The notes beneath the pieces are model-generated. The model made no database searches. It worked only from the letters and a program-made list of their open reading frames with translations, and was not told the origin of the DNA. DNA of 64,000 bases from Phaseolus vulgaris (Eukaryota > Streptophyta > Magnoliopsida > Fabales > Fabaceae): the NCBI RefSeq assembly GCF_000499845.2, contig NC_023755.2, positions 37,212,023 through 37,276,022 on the forward strand, given 5' to 3'. A program made the position numbers and the translations under genes. How positions within the stretch are numbered: position 1 is the first letter of the stretch; every line of letters begins with the position of its first letter. Shown here piece by piece: positions 12,346 through 23,819 of this stretch.

Positions 12346-13719
12346 GGAAACTGGATTTAGCTTAGCCACAAAGAAGCAAAAGTCATCAGACAGATGAATT
12401 CATATGCTTTATGCTCTTTTCTAACCCAATGGATGTTATACTAAGCAATGGATCAAGGAATTATTTAACGGATAAAAGTTGATAAAGTTTGAATTTAATT
12501 AAATTCCATGCAAAGTGCAAGTTCTATTATTATCATTCTTATTAGAATCTATCTATCTATATTATGTAAATAAATAAGTAAAGAAGAGATTAACTCATAC
12601 TTCACATTCATTTATTCTTTTAACTCATACTTCACATTCATTATGTAAATTACTTTAAATCTTATAAAATATATTTAAAAAATATGTTGTACCGATTTTA
12701 ATATATAAACAAAAATTGGAAAATAATAATTTACGACTAAGTAATAACAATCAACTTTACACTATAACTGTATAGTAATTAAATTCTTAAAAAGTTGGTG
12801 AATAATGTGAAAGTAAATGTAATTCATATTGATGAAAAATTATCAATTTTTTTTCTTATAGAGGGTGCAATGCATATGCGAGTATAAATATAGTATGGTT
12901 CCAAAATGAACTCACCAGATAAAACTTTGGATGCAATAGATAAAGTAGAGATCTAGCATGGAGAATAAAGAAAAAGCTGAAGCTGGTTTTATAGGGAGCA
13001 CGATAAGGCTAATGAAATGGAGGTTTCGTAAGTCAAGTTGAAATAATAAAATGGTGGGGTTGTGCATGTGTTGTCACCAAATAAGGCAAGCTTAAGTGCG
13101 ATTCCCATTAAAAATGTTATTCAATTAAACGTTTTGTCCTAATTTATATGTGGACAAAATAGGATAATTCCACCTCATTCAAGGGTATTGGTTGTGTTGT
13201 GTTGATTGATATCAAAATAATTCGGCATCGTTAATTCCTTCTTCTTTTAAAATTAATATCAGCGATTGCAACTTGCTTTATGTTGGGAAAAGACTATACC
13301 AAAATGCCATTTTGAGTTATTGCCTGATTGAAAAGCTCCAATTCAATTCAACACAAATCATTTAGCTACACAATATTCTTTGTACACATCCGTTTTTGCC
13401 GCTTCTTGTATATCTTTTCTTACTCTTTTCAGTATTTTGGTATATGCTAATTACTAAGAAAAGTTTATGTTTTCATCATTGATTCAATTCAAAGAAATGG
13501 TAGTGCATAAAACCTATTTCATAAATGGAAAGAAATGTGAAGTTCAATGGATATGGACGAATTTTAGAACGAAAATACTCGTTAGGGTTGGTCAAAACTC
13601 AATCCAAATGTAATAAATAGATTGGATCTAGTTACTAAATTAAATTGAATTGAAATTTTCCAATAATTTAAATTATATTTGAATATATTTTATATTATTT
13701 TTTTAATTTGATCTAAATT
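12346..13719. other. Intergenic DNA with a 30-bp-spaced repeat
   Basis: AT-rich with no gene seen. TAACTCATACTTCACATTCA occurs at 12591 and again at 12621, each followed by a run related to TTATGTAAATTA or TTTATTC. The remainder to 13719 has no recognisable feature. Confidence 0.5.
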
Positions 13720-14804
13720 TAAATTTGAACTAATTTGACTTGTGTTTGATTTAGCTAAATTCAGTCAAACATGGGTTTGACCTCATCAAACTTGTCACTA
13801 ACTGGACTCTGTTCGGTCGAACAAAGTCTGATCTAGGCTTAGTCCAATTTAGTTTGACTTGATCTCGATATGATTTGACTAAGCCTGACCTATGCTCAAT
13901 TCGGTTTGACTAATTGGGCTAACCTTGAACCAACCTAACATGGACTTAGCTTGACTCGATCCAAATTGACTTGAACTTGACCTGACTTAATTCCAATAAC
14001 TCAAGAGTTAGAATAAACTAACCTAATTCAACATGACTTAGGTTTGACCCAACATAACCTGCCTAGGCTTAACTTAACTTAGCTATATTTGACCCATCTT
14101 GACTATGGACACAAAATTACCTAGGCCATACCCCATCCGACCTAACTTCAGCCTGAACCGACTTTGCCTTATGTGGACTTAAACCAACTTGGTATGACTT
14201 GAGTCAAGCCCAAATCAGCCTGGCTTAGGCTAGACCTACGCCCCACCTGACTTGGGCTCGTCCAGATTCAATTTATTGTAGGCTTACCTTGATAAGGCTT
14301 AAGGTGAACCTAATCCGCCTTGCCCCAACTAAGCTTGGGCTATATTGACTTGGCTTAGCCTATGCTTTGCCTGATGTGGGATTTATTACTCAACTTAATT
14401 TAGACGACCTAGGCCCAATTAGCCCAATTTGGGTTCGGGCTAACCCAACCCAACTTGGGCCTACATTTGACTTGAGTTGGGTAAGGTTTGACTTAGATCA
14501 ACATCTGCCTAACCCTTCTCAACTTGACTTGTGTCCCACTAAACTTGGCATAATTGAGACTCGACTCAACTTGACTTGACATGGACTCTTACGACTTGGT
14601 TTAATGTGGACTTGGGTCAAATTAGCTCGATGTTGGTTTAGGATTATTCAACCCAATTTGGGCTTGATCCCATTTGGCTCGTGTGAATCCAAGTCAATTG
14701 GATTGACTTTGGATCAACCCAACATAGACTCATATCGACTCGAGCTAACGTGGACTCGAGTTAACTGGCATAATTAGGGATTTGCTCGACTTAACCCAAC
14801 TTTT
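13720..14804. repeat. Degenerate ACTTGG/TTGGGCT repeat field, left part
   Basis: About 1 kb of short, variable units built from GACTTGG, CCAACTTGACTT, TTGGGCT and CTTGACC, more GC-rich than its surroundings. No fixed period was found. It looks like a scrambled satellite or the interior of an old repeat. Open frames through it, such as 14367-14579, are by-products. The field continues at 16361 after a LINE insertion. Confidence 0.7.
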
Positions 14805-16360
14805 TTTGATAACCAAGTGTAATTTGTATTAAAAATAATATTTACAATGGTACATAGCGCATAGAGATGTATAATATAACCCTCAACCCATAAGCTCTAT
14901 GTAACTTGTTGTTCCTATGTCTCATAATTAAATCGTTGTCCACCTAGATGCACTTATCTACTTAACACAATCATATAAAACCTGATTTTGTACTACTTCT
15001 ATTCTATAAAAGATACTAATTAAACATCATACATAATTTATGTTCTACTACACTAGTATTCCTCACATTATTCATGCATCTCAAGTTTACATATATCACC
15101 TTGATTCATTCTTATTTGTTCACCTTCCTCACTTAAGGCTAGGATACATCATCCTTCCTACTTCTTGTTCTTATCTCAACACCTACAACCAAATTGGAAT
15201 GGCGGACCACCCTTTATGGGAGTTGATAGGCATGGTTTCCAAGGAATCGTGTTTCATCATAGAAGACATGTACATGCATACAAAGACCACTTGCAAGGAA
15301 CCAAAAGATTAAGCTGGTTTAGTTAAGTTTCCTTATCACATTTGTGATGACAATGCCTACGTACTTGTTATCTATAGTGAATAAACCAAGTTTTCCTTAT
15401 GTTTACTAGGACTCTTCTTCATATCAATTTCTCGAGTACCCATTCATTACCATAATCACCACATGGTATTACACTGATCACTGAAACCTCAAACACACTA
15501 CCTGTACATGGATAAAATACATGTTTTTAGACAAAAAATACTTTTATGAGTATGTAAACTTTGTCTTTGGAAACTTATTTGTTAGCCAAACCCTTAGTTG
15601 TGTTAGAATAAATACATCATCTGAATCTGGCATCACCTCATTAAATATTACTTTATTTCTTTGATGTCAGATGTTCCATACAAATGCAATCCACACTATT
15701 CTCCAAATCTTGTTCCTTTAACTATTCAGTTCCATCATCCTAACCTATTGAAAATGGTATTTTACTTGGTTGTCGTAAGTTGTACTTACTCCCCCCTTTT
15801 ATTGCACACATTCCACACATAGTTGACCATCGAGCAACTGAAAAAGAGATGACTCATTGATTCCTCTGATGCTTCACACATACCATAGGCATGATAGGTT
15901 AAGTTATCCCTAATTGTTATCCTATTTTGTAACATCCTCCATGCAAAATGTTGAGCATATGATAAAACCTTACTTTGTCAAAAACATATCATAGAGGTCT
16001 TGCTCTTCCCCTAGAATACATTTGTATAATTCTTATAAGTCAATTTAAGTTTTAAGAGTATTTTGTGTTCATTCTTGCATTGATTTAGATACATGGACCT
16101 TCAAACCAATCTCTCCTCCATTCTAGATTCCACTAGTTATTATCGTTCCACCTACCCATCTCCTTTAATATTGATGTCCTAAGCATGAAATTTACATATA
16201 GTCAAGGATATCTATCCATTAAGCCTTCTCCTCAAATCCATTTATTCTTCCAAAAACTAATTTCTAGACATAATAATATTTTCCATGAGATATAGTCATC
16301 GAAACAACCACCCTCCTTGCTTCCCCCACACATATTCTTTAAGTCTTTTTCACCACCATG
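14805..16360 (-). mobile_element. 5'-truncated LINE remnant inside the repeat field
   Basis: The left edge is a T run (poly-A on the - strand) followed by TTTGATAACCAAG. On the - strand around 15780-15950 it encodes a reverse-transcriptase zinc-binding (zf-RVT) region: ITIRDNLTYHAYGMCEASEE, then SHLFFSCSMVNYVWNVC. Downstream is a VWIAFVWNI-type segment. Stops and frameshifts show it is dead. A 7-bp CCAACTT occurs at both edges and may be the target duplication, but that string is frequent in the host repeat. Confidence 0.75.
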
Positions 16361-16960
16361 AGTCCAACTTGGGTCGAACTCGTCTTAGCTCGACTTAAGC
16401 TTGGTATGACTTGGCTTAATTAGGCCTGACGTGAACCCACATTGACTTGCCTTGAAATGGACTCGGGCTAGCTTAGCCTGACTTGGACCCGTGCCAATTT
16501 AACCCATAATGGATATGAACCAATTCAGCGGGTACTAATTGTCTCAACCTGAGTTGGCGTGAAATGGACCCTCCCTAATTGAAACTAATGTGGATTTGAA
16601 TCAATCTGGCCTAAGTTGGGTCGGACCTAACCTAATATGAACTAGGCCCAACTTGACTAAGTTGACATGGCTTTAGCATGATCTAGCCTGTGATGGACTT
16701 AGCCTAGATCGACCTAGGCTGACCTAGGTCTAGGTTGTCCTAGCTTGACTTAACTACGACCCAACCTAGCCTAACCTAATTTGACTTTGTTGTGCTTAAT
16801 TTGACTAGTTTTAGATCCAGCTCAACCAAACATTACATGACTTGGGTCCAATCCAACTTGACTTTGCATGTGGTAGCCCAATTCAAAATAATTCATCCTA
16901 CCTTTTCATAACTAAGTGGGTCATACTTAATTATTTCAGATTTTGAAGATAAAAAAAATA
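16361..16960. repeat. Degenerate ACTTGG/TTGGGCT repeat field, right part
   Basis: The same composition and motifs as 13720-14804 resume here (TCCAACTTGGGTCGAACT, CTAGCCTGACTTGG) and fade into AT-rich DNA by about 16960. The two parts together were one block before the LINE inserted. Confidence 0.65.
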
Positions 16961-18348
16961 TCCAATTCCAATTTAATTAAATTGACTGGATTTAAAATAT
17001 AAAAATATGAATTTTGATTTTAGATAAATTCATTAAAATGGACTTAAAATAATGAATTTAGATAATTATTAATTGAATTTGAAAATTTGAATTCTTTCTA
17101 CCTCTAATATTCTTATTATATTGAATACATTTCCTAGTTTGTGAAGTATATTTCCTTGTTATTTTCATTATCATGAATTACACAGGTGGATCAAACAACA
17201 AAGTTACTTGCACTATTGAGCTTGGCGTTGCAATGTTACAAACATCCACGATCAGTGTTATTAGAAATGGATGAATTTGGCCTTTGAGAAGCAACCAAAG
17301 CCACACGGTCGATCATTTATGGATATAAACCAATTACGTTGCCGATTAGTAAAAGGTAGTTAATTTAATTTCACAATTAATTTAAATTAAGAAAAATAAA
17401 AGATGTTGAGAGAAATCTATTTACTTTTCATTTGGAGCTGAAATAAATGGTTGAATTGACAAGTTGGCTCGTGATCTTTCTTTACAAAAGATTCTACATT
17501 AACGAACATGATTTTTTATACGAATTTGTTGATGATTTGTATGTTTTAAATTTCTCTATCAATTCTTCCTCCTATATTAAAAAAAGAAATAAACTTGCCT
17601 GAGTGTAGTACCTTTGCATTGAAGGTTTTGAGTATATTTTTATCATAAAAAATGAATTGATAGCCTTTTAGAGGGTGTTTGGTTGGTGGGTGAATAACAG
17701 GAAATTCTTTTCAAAAAAATCATCTTCCAGTGTCAACTCTTAATTTTCTTCTAAGCAAATTAAATTACTTAATCTATTTTTTTCACTTTTCTTTGTATAG
17801 TTTAATATTTAATTTGTGTCTTTTTTTATTTCGAGTTGTCAAATTAATTTTAGTGAAGGCTAAACACAATTGCTAACAAATGTTAGCAAGTGGCATGATG
17901 ATAGGCTACCATATAAATTAAAAATTAGTAAAATGATGTACTGATAATTACTTTTTACCACCACTACTTTCACCAAAAGTTATCATTCTAATGGAATGAC
18001 TGTTTAAAATTTGTATACTAATAAAATATCAAAATTAAATTCAAAGAAAAGAAAGTGAGGCTTTTAAAGTTGTGATACATAACTGTGTGTTTGCATCATA
18101 GTTTACAGAATTTTATTTAACTCAATTTCTTTTAAAAAATCTCTATTTAATTATTTAAATATTTTAAACTATAAAAATAAATTTATAAAACTTACATTTT
18201 ATACCTTTATAACATCCTAATTCGAATCTCATACATAACTACTTCTTATATAAATCTTCTCCCTAATTTAAATACACTTTAGTTTATACATATTTCAGCA
18301 TAACAGATATCTATCTATCTCAAATACGAACATGACATTTAAATTTTA
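16961..18348. other. AT-rich intergenic DNA, no gene seen
   Basis: No exon or protein similarity was recognised. A GAGGGTGTTTGGTTGGTGGG at about 17672 resembles termini of some plant MITEs, but no matching opposite end was found. Confidence 0.4.
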
Positions 18349-18600
18349 TCAGTCGCTTCCATGAATCCCAATTTTGTGAACACCATGATTGTTGTTGAAG
18401 TCCTGCCTGGGAATGTAATGATGATTATTCACACTGCTTATTCCACCTTACGTAAAACCCGGGTTATGGTATTCATTTTCATTGGAAACTTCTTCTTCAT
18501 GTTCATTTCATCAATGAAGTTCTTCTTCTCCACATTGATGCTCTCAACATCATAAGTAGAATCACCAAAGGTTCCAGCCTCATATCCTATCTTCTTGATT
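18349..18600 (-). pseudogene. Decayed relative of the repeat-peptide gene
   Basis: The last 26 codons on the - strand (stop TGA at 18349-18351) read NNHHYIPRQDFNNN, then HKIGIHGSD. This matches the NHHYIPPKDF unit and the HG-type end of the gene at 11962-12297. Upstream, a second frame reads EAGTFGDSTYDVESINVEKK up to MNTITRVLRKVE and a stop. A third frame starts ATG with MRLEPLVILLMML, a signal-peptide-like start. TATATAAG lies at 18686-18693 on the same strand, and a TTTTGTAG acceptor-like site precedes 18600. The three frames do not join, so I call it broken, unless small introns I cannot resolve connect them. It lies about 6 kb from, and in the same orientation as, its relative. Confidence 0.55.
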
Positions 18601-19053
18601 CTACAAAATCAAAGATAACAAAAGCAAGAGAATCTAGGTAATCTTACCTCTCTAGTTAGCGACGAAGGTAGCACAAATTAAGCTACTTATATACAGGAGC
18701 AACCTAGCTTACGAGTTATCCTGTTAATATTAATTAAATACGTGTTTAGACCCACTAATTGAGCAACATTAAGTGGGATGACCAAACAATCATCTAAGAA
18801 TTGTTTTTTAAGACAACTATGTAGTTGTTAGAATTATATTGGAATAGAAACTTGCAAATTAGATTAGAGAATCAGATCAATATTAATCCAAGTCAACCGA
18901 GCACAATGTAGTGCGATTAACATCTATTAGTCGGTTGGTTAGTGATGTGATTTATATTGGTGCAAATGTCCATACGTTCAAAACTCTTTTATATCAATCC
19001 TCAAAGTTAATTACAGACTTCTAGATCTTTTAATTCATAACTAATGTAGCATG
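18601..19053. other. Intergenic DNA between peptide relic and LINE fragment
   Basis: Contains the TATA-like TATATAAG (18686-18693, - strand) of the peptide relic. Nothing else was recognised. Confidence 0.4.
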
Positions 19054-19064
19054 AGCATGAGCAT

Positions 19065-19554
19065 TAGCGAGTCTGGTGTTTTTGTTTTAAGTGGTTGGGA
19101 ATGTCATTCGTGTTTCACAATGATCCTAAGTCAAACTTTGTCCAATTTAGGATGATTATGTCCTCCAATTTGATTAATGAAGTGTGAAATACAATTTGGG
19201 TGGGGGTCGTGGGGGAAATATGGAATCACATAAATTCTATTATTTTCAACAAGGGTGTGACTGACGCGTCTGAAGTTTGTACCCTGATGCAAGCAAATGT
19301 TTGGTCTTGGATTTCTGCAAAATCTCGCACTACTTCGATTTCCTTTTCCAGTTGGTGTTTGGAACATTTGGAATGTATGCGTTTGGTTATTTGATGTTTT
19401 TTAGGTTTTTAGGTTCTTAGAGTGGACTGTGTTTTTGCCTGTTTGGTTTGAAGAGTACTGTTAGGACGTTGGATTATGTATTTATTGTATAAGGGTTGAT
19501 CTACCTCTGAAGTGGTTCACATTTATATATACGTTATTGCTGATAAAAAAAAGA
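19065..19554 (+). mobile_element. 5'-truncated LINE fragment with target-site duplication
   Basis: It encodes the C-terminal end of a plant LINE polyprotein (WVGVVGEIWNHINSIIFNKG, then ANVWSWISAKS) up to ECMRLVI and TGA. A 3' UTR follows, ending GCTGATAAAAAAAA. It is the same family as the element at 27242-31860, whose matching segment reads WVGVVSGIWRHRNSVTFDRG. AGCATGAGCAT precedes it (19054-19064) and follows it (19555-19565), an 11-bp target-site duplication, so insertion was recent enough to keep its edges. Confidence 0.85.
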
Positions 19555-19565
19555 AGCATGAGCAT

Positions 19566-20888
19566 ATATCTCTATATTCACAAAATTTAATAAATTTTTA
19601 TTATATTTTAATATATTAAAATATGTATATGTGTGTGTGAGTGAGAGAGAAATCATCTGGTAAGACATTTGTTTTAAAAATAGTTGAATTTGAAGTTTAT
19701 GAAAAAAAAATGGAATCGTATATTATTTTTTTTATAGTTGTTATTATGTATTGGTTTCTATTCCACATACGTAGAAATCGTTTCTCGTGATATTTATTAT
19801 GTCTTATTATTTTTTTTATTAACAATAAATGAATAAAATAGATTGAAATATTGAGTGATACTTTAACTTTTATATATAAGAACTTCTTAATGTGTGTAAA
19901 AGAAAAGTCATGTATTATTATTTTAAATGGACACTACAAAAATAAAATAAAATTGATTTATCTATTAAAGAAATCCTTATGTAACCGCTAAAATACTAAA
20001 TACACCTATAGTAATTTTTTTTTGTCCCAAATATACAATTTATTGCATTAATCTCTATAACTACTCCACCCACAAAATTTAAGGAACCTAAAGGAGCATG
20101 AGTCATATATTCTCCAATTCAACATAATATTATTTTATTTCATTTTTTTAAAATACTTTATTTCACTTATAAATTAAGCATGGTAGCCACTATTAAAAAT
20201 TTCCTACTACCTTCATATGTAATGTGCTCTACTTCAACTCTTTTCTTTTTTAATTTTTTTTACGTTTAATAACATTATCCACAGATCCTCTAGTAGGTAA
20301 AACCTATTTACATACCAAAAGAGTTCAGGATAATTATTCATGGGAAATACAACTTTTTCTTGTAGTGGTAATTTATATCTATTTGTAGATGTAAACAATA
20401 TTTTAATTACTAATAAATCTATTAAGAAAAATGAAAGAAGATGTAGATGCTTTTCCAACTATGTAGTATATATTAACATTAATTCACTAATAAACAAAAG
20501 TGAGATTAATTTAACTCGACTAAATTAATTGGAAATGATTATGTAAGATCTAATTCAAATACTTACTAAAAAATTCTCTAAAATGGTTATGGTACATAAA
20601 AGACTAAATTTTTAATATAATATTAAAAATAAAATAATCAAGTTATTCAAGGGTTATTTTTCATTTTTATCATTAAATTTCTTCTAATCTAATAATTTAA
20701 TAAATAATTCGTTTTTAAAGTAATTCTTTTAATGTTATCGTTAATATAACTAAACTTTTTCTCTTAAAAAACTGACTTAAATATTTAAATTAATATATAT
20801 ATATATATTTATTTATATTGTTAACTAAAATTGATAGAATCATTCTACCAAAGTTTATAAATTAATTTAACTTTCGATATATTTAGCT
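19566..20888. other. AT-rich intergenic DNA, no gene seen
   Basis: Low-complexity A/T runs and short TA repeats near 20795-20812. No coding exon, RNA gene or bounded repeat was recognised. Confidence 0.45.
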
Positions 20889-21019
20889 TGTTGGAGATCT
20901 CACATCGACTAGAGATTAAAGTCTTTCATTGTATATAAGTGGGTGCAAACCTCAACCTCATGAGTCAGTTTTATGGGGTTGAGTTAAGCTTAAAGTCCAC
21001 TTTGTAATATGGTATCAGA
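20889..21019 (+). mobile_element. TRIM-type retroelement: LTR and primer-binding site, left part
   Basis: It starts TGTTGGAGATCTCACATCGA and carries ATATAAGTGGGTGCAAACCT, TATGGGGTTGAGTTAAGC and AAAGTCCAC. It then runs into TGGTATCAGA, the initiator-tRNA-Met primer-binding site used by copia-like and TRIM elements. The site is cut by the CACTA transposon and resumes as GCC at 25424. This layout matches small non-coding TRIM elements known in legumes (from memory). No second LTR was found, so it is truncated. Confidence 0.75.
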
Positions 21020-22314
21020 CACTACAAGAAATTCGCTCATTAACCGCGGATAATTACATACATACAGATTTTACATACGAATATAATTCCGTTATGTAAC
21101 AATATGTAATGGTGGCGCGCAAAAAAGGGATATTTTTTTAGAGGGATCCGTATGTAAGGAGAAGTGTATCCGCATGTAAATAACAATGTGTATTACATAC
21201 AGAACTAATATACAGATGTTTTAAGTTTAAAAAAAAAAATAAAAAAATGGTAATGTATGTGTGGTTTTGTATATGCACGAGAGTTCTCACTACTATTAGT
21301 CTTGTGTGAACCCGAATGCATGCTTTCCTAAGTTGAAAGCTAAGTTTCCCCAACCTAACTTTCAATTTTCAAGCTTGAATTTGAGCTTGAATCTCCAATT
21401 TCGTAACACCCCCAATTTTCGCAAACCACCCGTTTCAAAAACCCTAGGTTGCTTAATATGAGGCGAGTTGCAGTTTGAATGCTTTGAATTTGGTAACATT
21501 TTTCTTCATTTGTATTTTCCCTTTCTTAAAATTTGGCAGCTCTTGTTTATAATGGTGCGTTCATATGCTTTGAAATTCGTAGGTTGTTGTTCCTCCTTTT
21601 TGCTCGTGGATTCAATTTCTTCATTCGTGGTTGGTTTATTATTGTATTTCTTGTTTCCTCCTAGCATTTAAGGTTGAATTTCTCCTTTCACCGATTTGTT
21701 GTTGTGCACAGAGTTTGGAACCTTGGAAGGGCTTGGTCGTGACATGAGGTAGTGAAGGGGAGAAAAGCTTCGAATCTTGCAAGGGATTGGAAGCTCGAAC
21801 CTGGTTTTCTTTTTATTTCGAGGTTCTATTCTACACCAGAACCTAGTTTATATTTTAGGGTTTGTTCTGCACCTGCATTCTTTCTTTTAATTGATGTGGA
21901 TGTTTGGTTTTGCTTGTTTTAATTGATGTGGATGTTTGATTTTGCTTGTTTGAATTTATGTACTTTTTACAGTCAGTGCTTTGTGGTCTTATAATATAAA
22001 ACAATGATGAATATCCATTGGCATTTGGAGGATGTTGCCTAAATATAAAACTGAATAGGCAAATGACTTAGAATGCCATGTGCCGGTCTTGATAACCTAT
22101 CACTGCACTGGTTCATGGATACCTGAAATATGAGGCTCTCCACTTCCCGGATATAGAGATCAATTGCCATCCATCTAGATAGAAGTGAAACATCTTTTGT
22201 GAGTATCAAAAAGAAAAACACTTAGAGAGAAACTATTAAATCTGTCAACATTTACAGGATTAAAGCAAATTGGTCAGATAATTACCTTCTTGATCTTATT
22301 CTATAAATTACATG

Positions 22315-22590
22315 TTATGATAAAGCATAACGGAGATTGGTGTAAGGGTCAACCATTCCTGCATTTGGATTGAACAACACGTAGTTCAAAGAAATCCCAT
22401 TAGGACTATCCTTGTAAGCAAAGTAGGGGTAGGCACAATTATTTCAATGTTTGAGTTTGCAAAGGAACTCAAAATTTGAGGATTAGTATCATAGATTCTT
22501 GTTTTTGTGAGGTTAAGGGTGCTGAACAATTCAAGGACTTTGTCTGCTGGTGGCAAATTGTTAGCCACTTGAGCATAATTCCAAAAGACT
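22315..22590 (-). pseudogene. Captured beta-1,3-glucanase (GH17) gene fragment
   Basis: On the - strand it reads NYAQVANNLPPADKVLELF, then TKTRIYDTNPQILSSFANSN and IEIIV, the N-terminal catalytic part of GH17 glucan endo-1,3-beta-glucosidases. It then jumps, after a frame change, to PYFAYKDSPNGISLNYVLFN and GMVDPYTNLRY. In intact enzymes that segment lies well over 100 residues further on, so the middle of the domain is deleted. A TAA follows at 22315-22317. It sits inside the CACTA element in the opposite orientation to the element's own gene. It cannot make an active enzyme; silencing of the parent gene by antisense transcripts is possible but speculative. Confidence 0.85.
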
Positions 22591-22599
22591 CAACACCTT

Positions 22600-23810
22600 G
22601 AAAAAGTCCAATACTTGTGATGGTACAAGTCATTAGCTAAGTATGATAATCAGAAATACATAAAGGGTAGGAGGCAAAAACAAAAAGTTGTATAGAAAAA
22701 CAGAAGAAATAGGTTATTTGTATAAATAGGCTATGGCTAAAATATAGGTCCAACACTTTTGATTACTCCTTTGCAGATTGGATTCTTAACCTAGTGATTT
22801 GTATAAATAGCATCAAGTAAGAAGGAGTGAGCGGTAGAGGGACAGGTGAGGTTCATAGGGTATGTAGTGAACCAATATAAGGGTAAGAGGGGCTCAGAGT
22901 GCAGGGCTGAGATGCAGAGGTCACAAAGCTGTAGACACAGCTGGAGTTGATTGGGTCTGCCTAAGTCTGGTAGGTTTAAAAAAGGTGCAGGCTGTTTTAG
23001 TAGTTTGCAATATATATGGAAGTAAAACAGGTGCAGGTGCAGGTCCAACAAAAGTTGGGCCAGAGCTGAGGAAGAGTCCAAAGGAGAGCAAGGAGTAAAT
23101 GCTAGTGGGAAGGGTAACAACAGGTTTAGTACGGTGAAGGTAGGTTTGTCTTAGTTCACATACACTGGTAGTTTGGTTGGTGCTGTTGCAAGATCTGATA
23201 AGGATGATTTGGTTGGTGCTTGGTTGGTAGAATCAGATAGATTACTGAGTGCTTAGATGAGCAGGTTGCTGGAATTAAATCGGAAGAAGAAGGGTGCAGG
23301 CTTGGGGGTGTTTTAGGGACCTCTAATCAAAGCAGATATCGTTATTGTGATAAAGAGAGATGATGCTTCTAGTAAGAGGCAATCTAGAGCAACAACTTGG
23401 CTCAAATGTGGTACGAAACTAGTTTGGTGTGCTGTAGCTTTAATCATGGAGTTGCTGGTTTTTTGTTGCCCTGTATGGGCTAGGGGTTTGAAGGATAATG
23501 GAGTTGCTGGAGTCATAGGTAGCCACTACTTTCCTATGCTGCATAATCTGAGTTTTATGCATTTTACTCCTATTTTGCTCAGTATACAATCACCTATCCG
23601 TGTAAATCTATCATTTTCAGAACAAAAGCATACATGGTGTACCTTATTTCATTGTATATTGATACAACTCCAACAATACCAAGCATACACATTCATTAGG
23701 AAAGCCAAGAGTAATTGGTCCACATGTTTCAGTCAAACCTGGATTAACCATTATGTCAATTTGTACTTTGTACATGCTGTGTCATGTCATCTTAACAAAA
23801 ATATTTTTAA
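22600..23810. other. CACTA interior, origin not recognised
   Basis: Moderately GC-balanced DNA with longish frames on both strands (for example 22791-23120 - and 23347-24123 +). I recognise no family in them. They may be further captured host DNA or eroded element sequence. Confidence 0.35.
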
Positions 23811-23819
23811 ATTGTCACA

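Noticed and set aside
14367..14579. 70-residue frame in the ACTTGG field
   Set aside because: Sequence follows from the repeat words; no start context or domain.
21010..21019. GGTATCAGA as part of a tRNA gene
   Set aside because: No cloverleaf; together with 25424 onward it is a primer-binding site complementary to initiator tRNA.
22791..23120. 109-residue Leu/His/Pro-rich - strand frame in the CACTA element
   Set aside because: No family recognised and no signal beyond hydrophobic composition; kept only as unidentified interior DNA.
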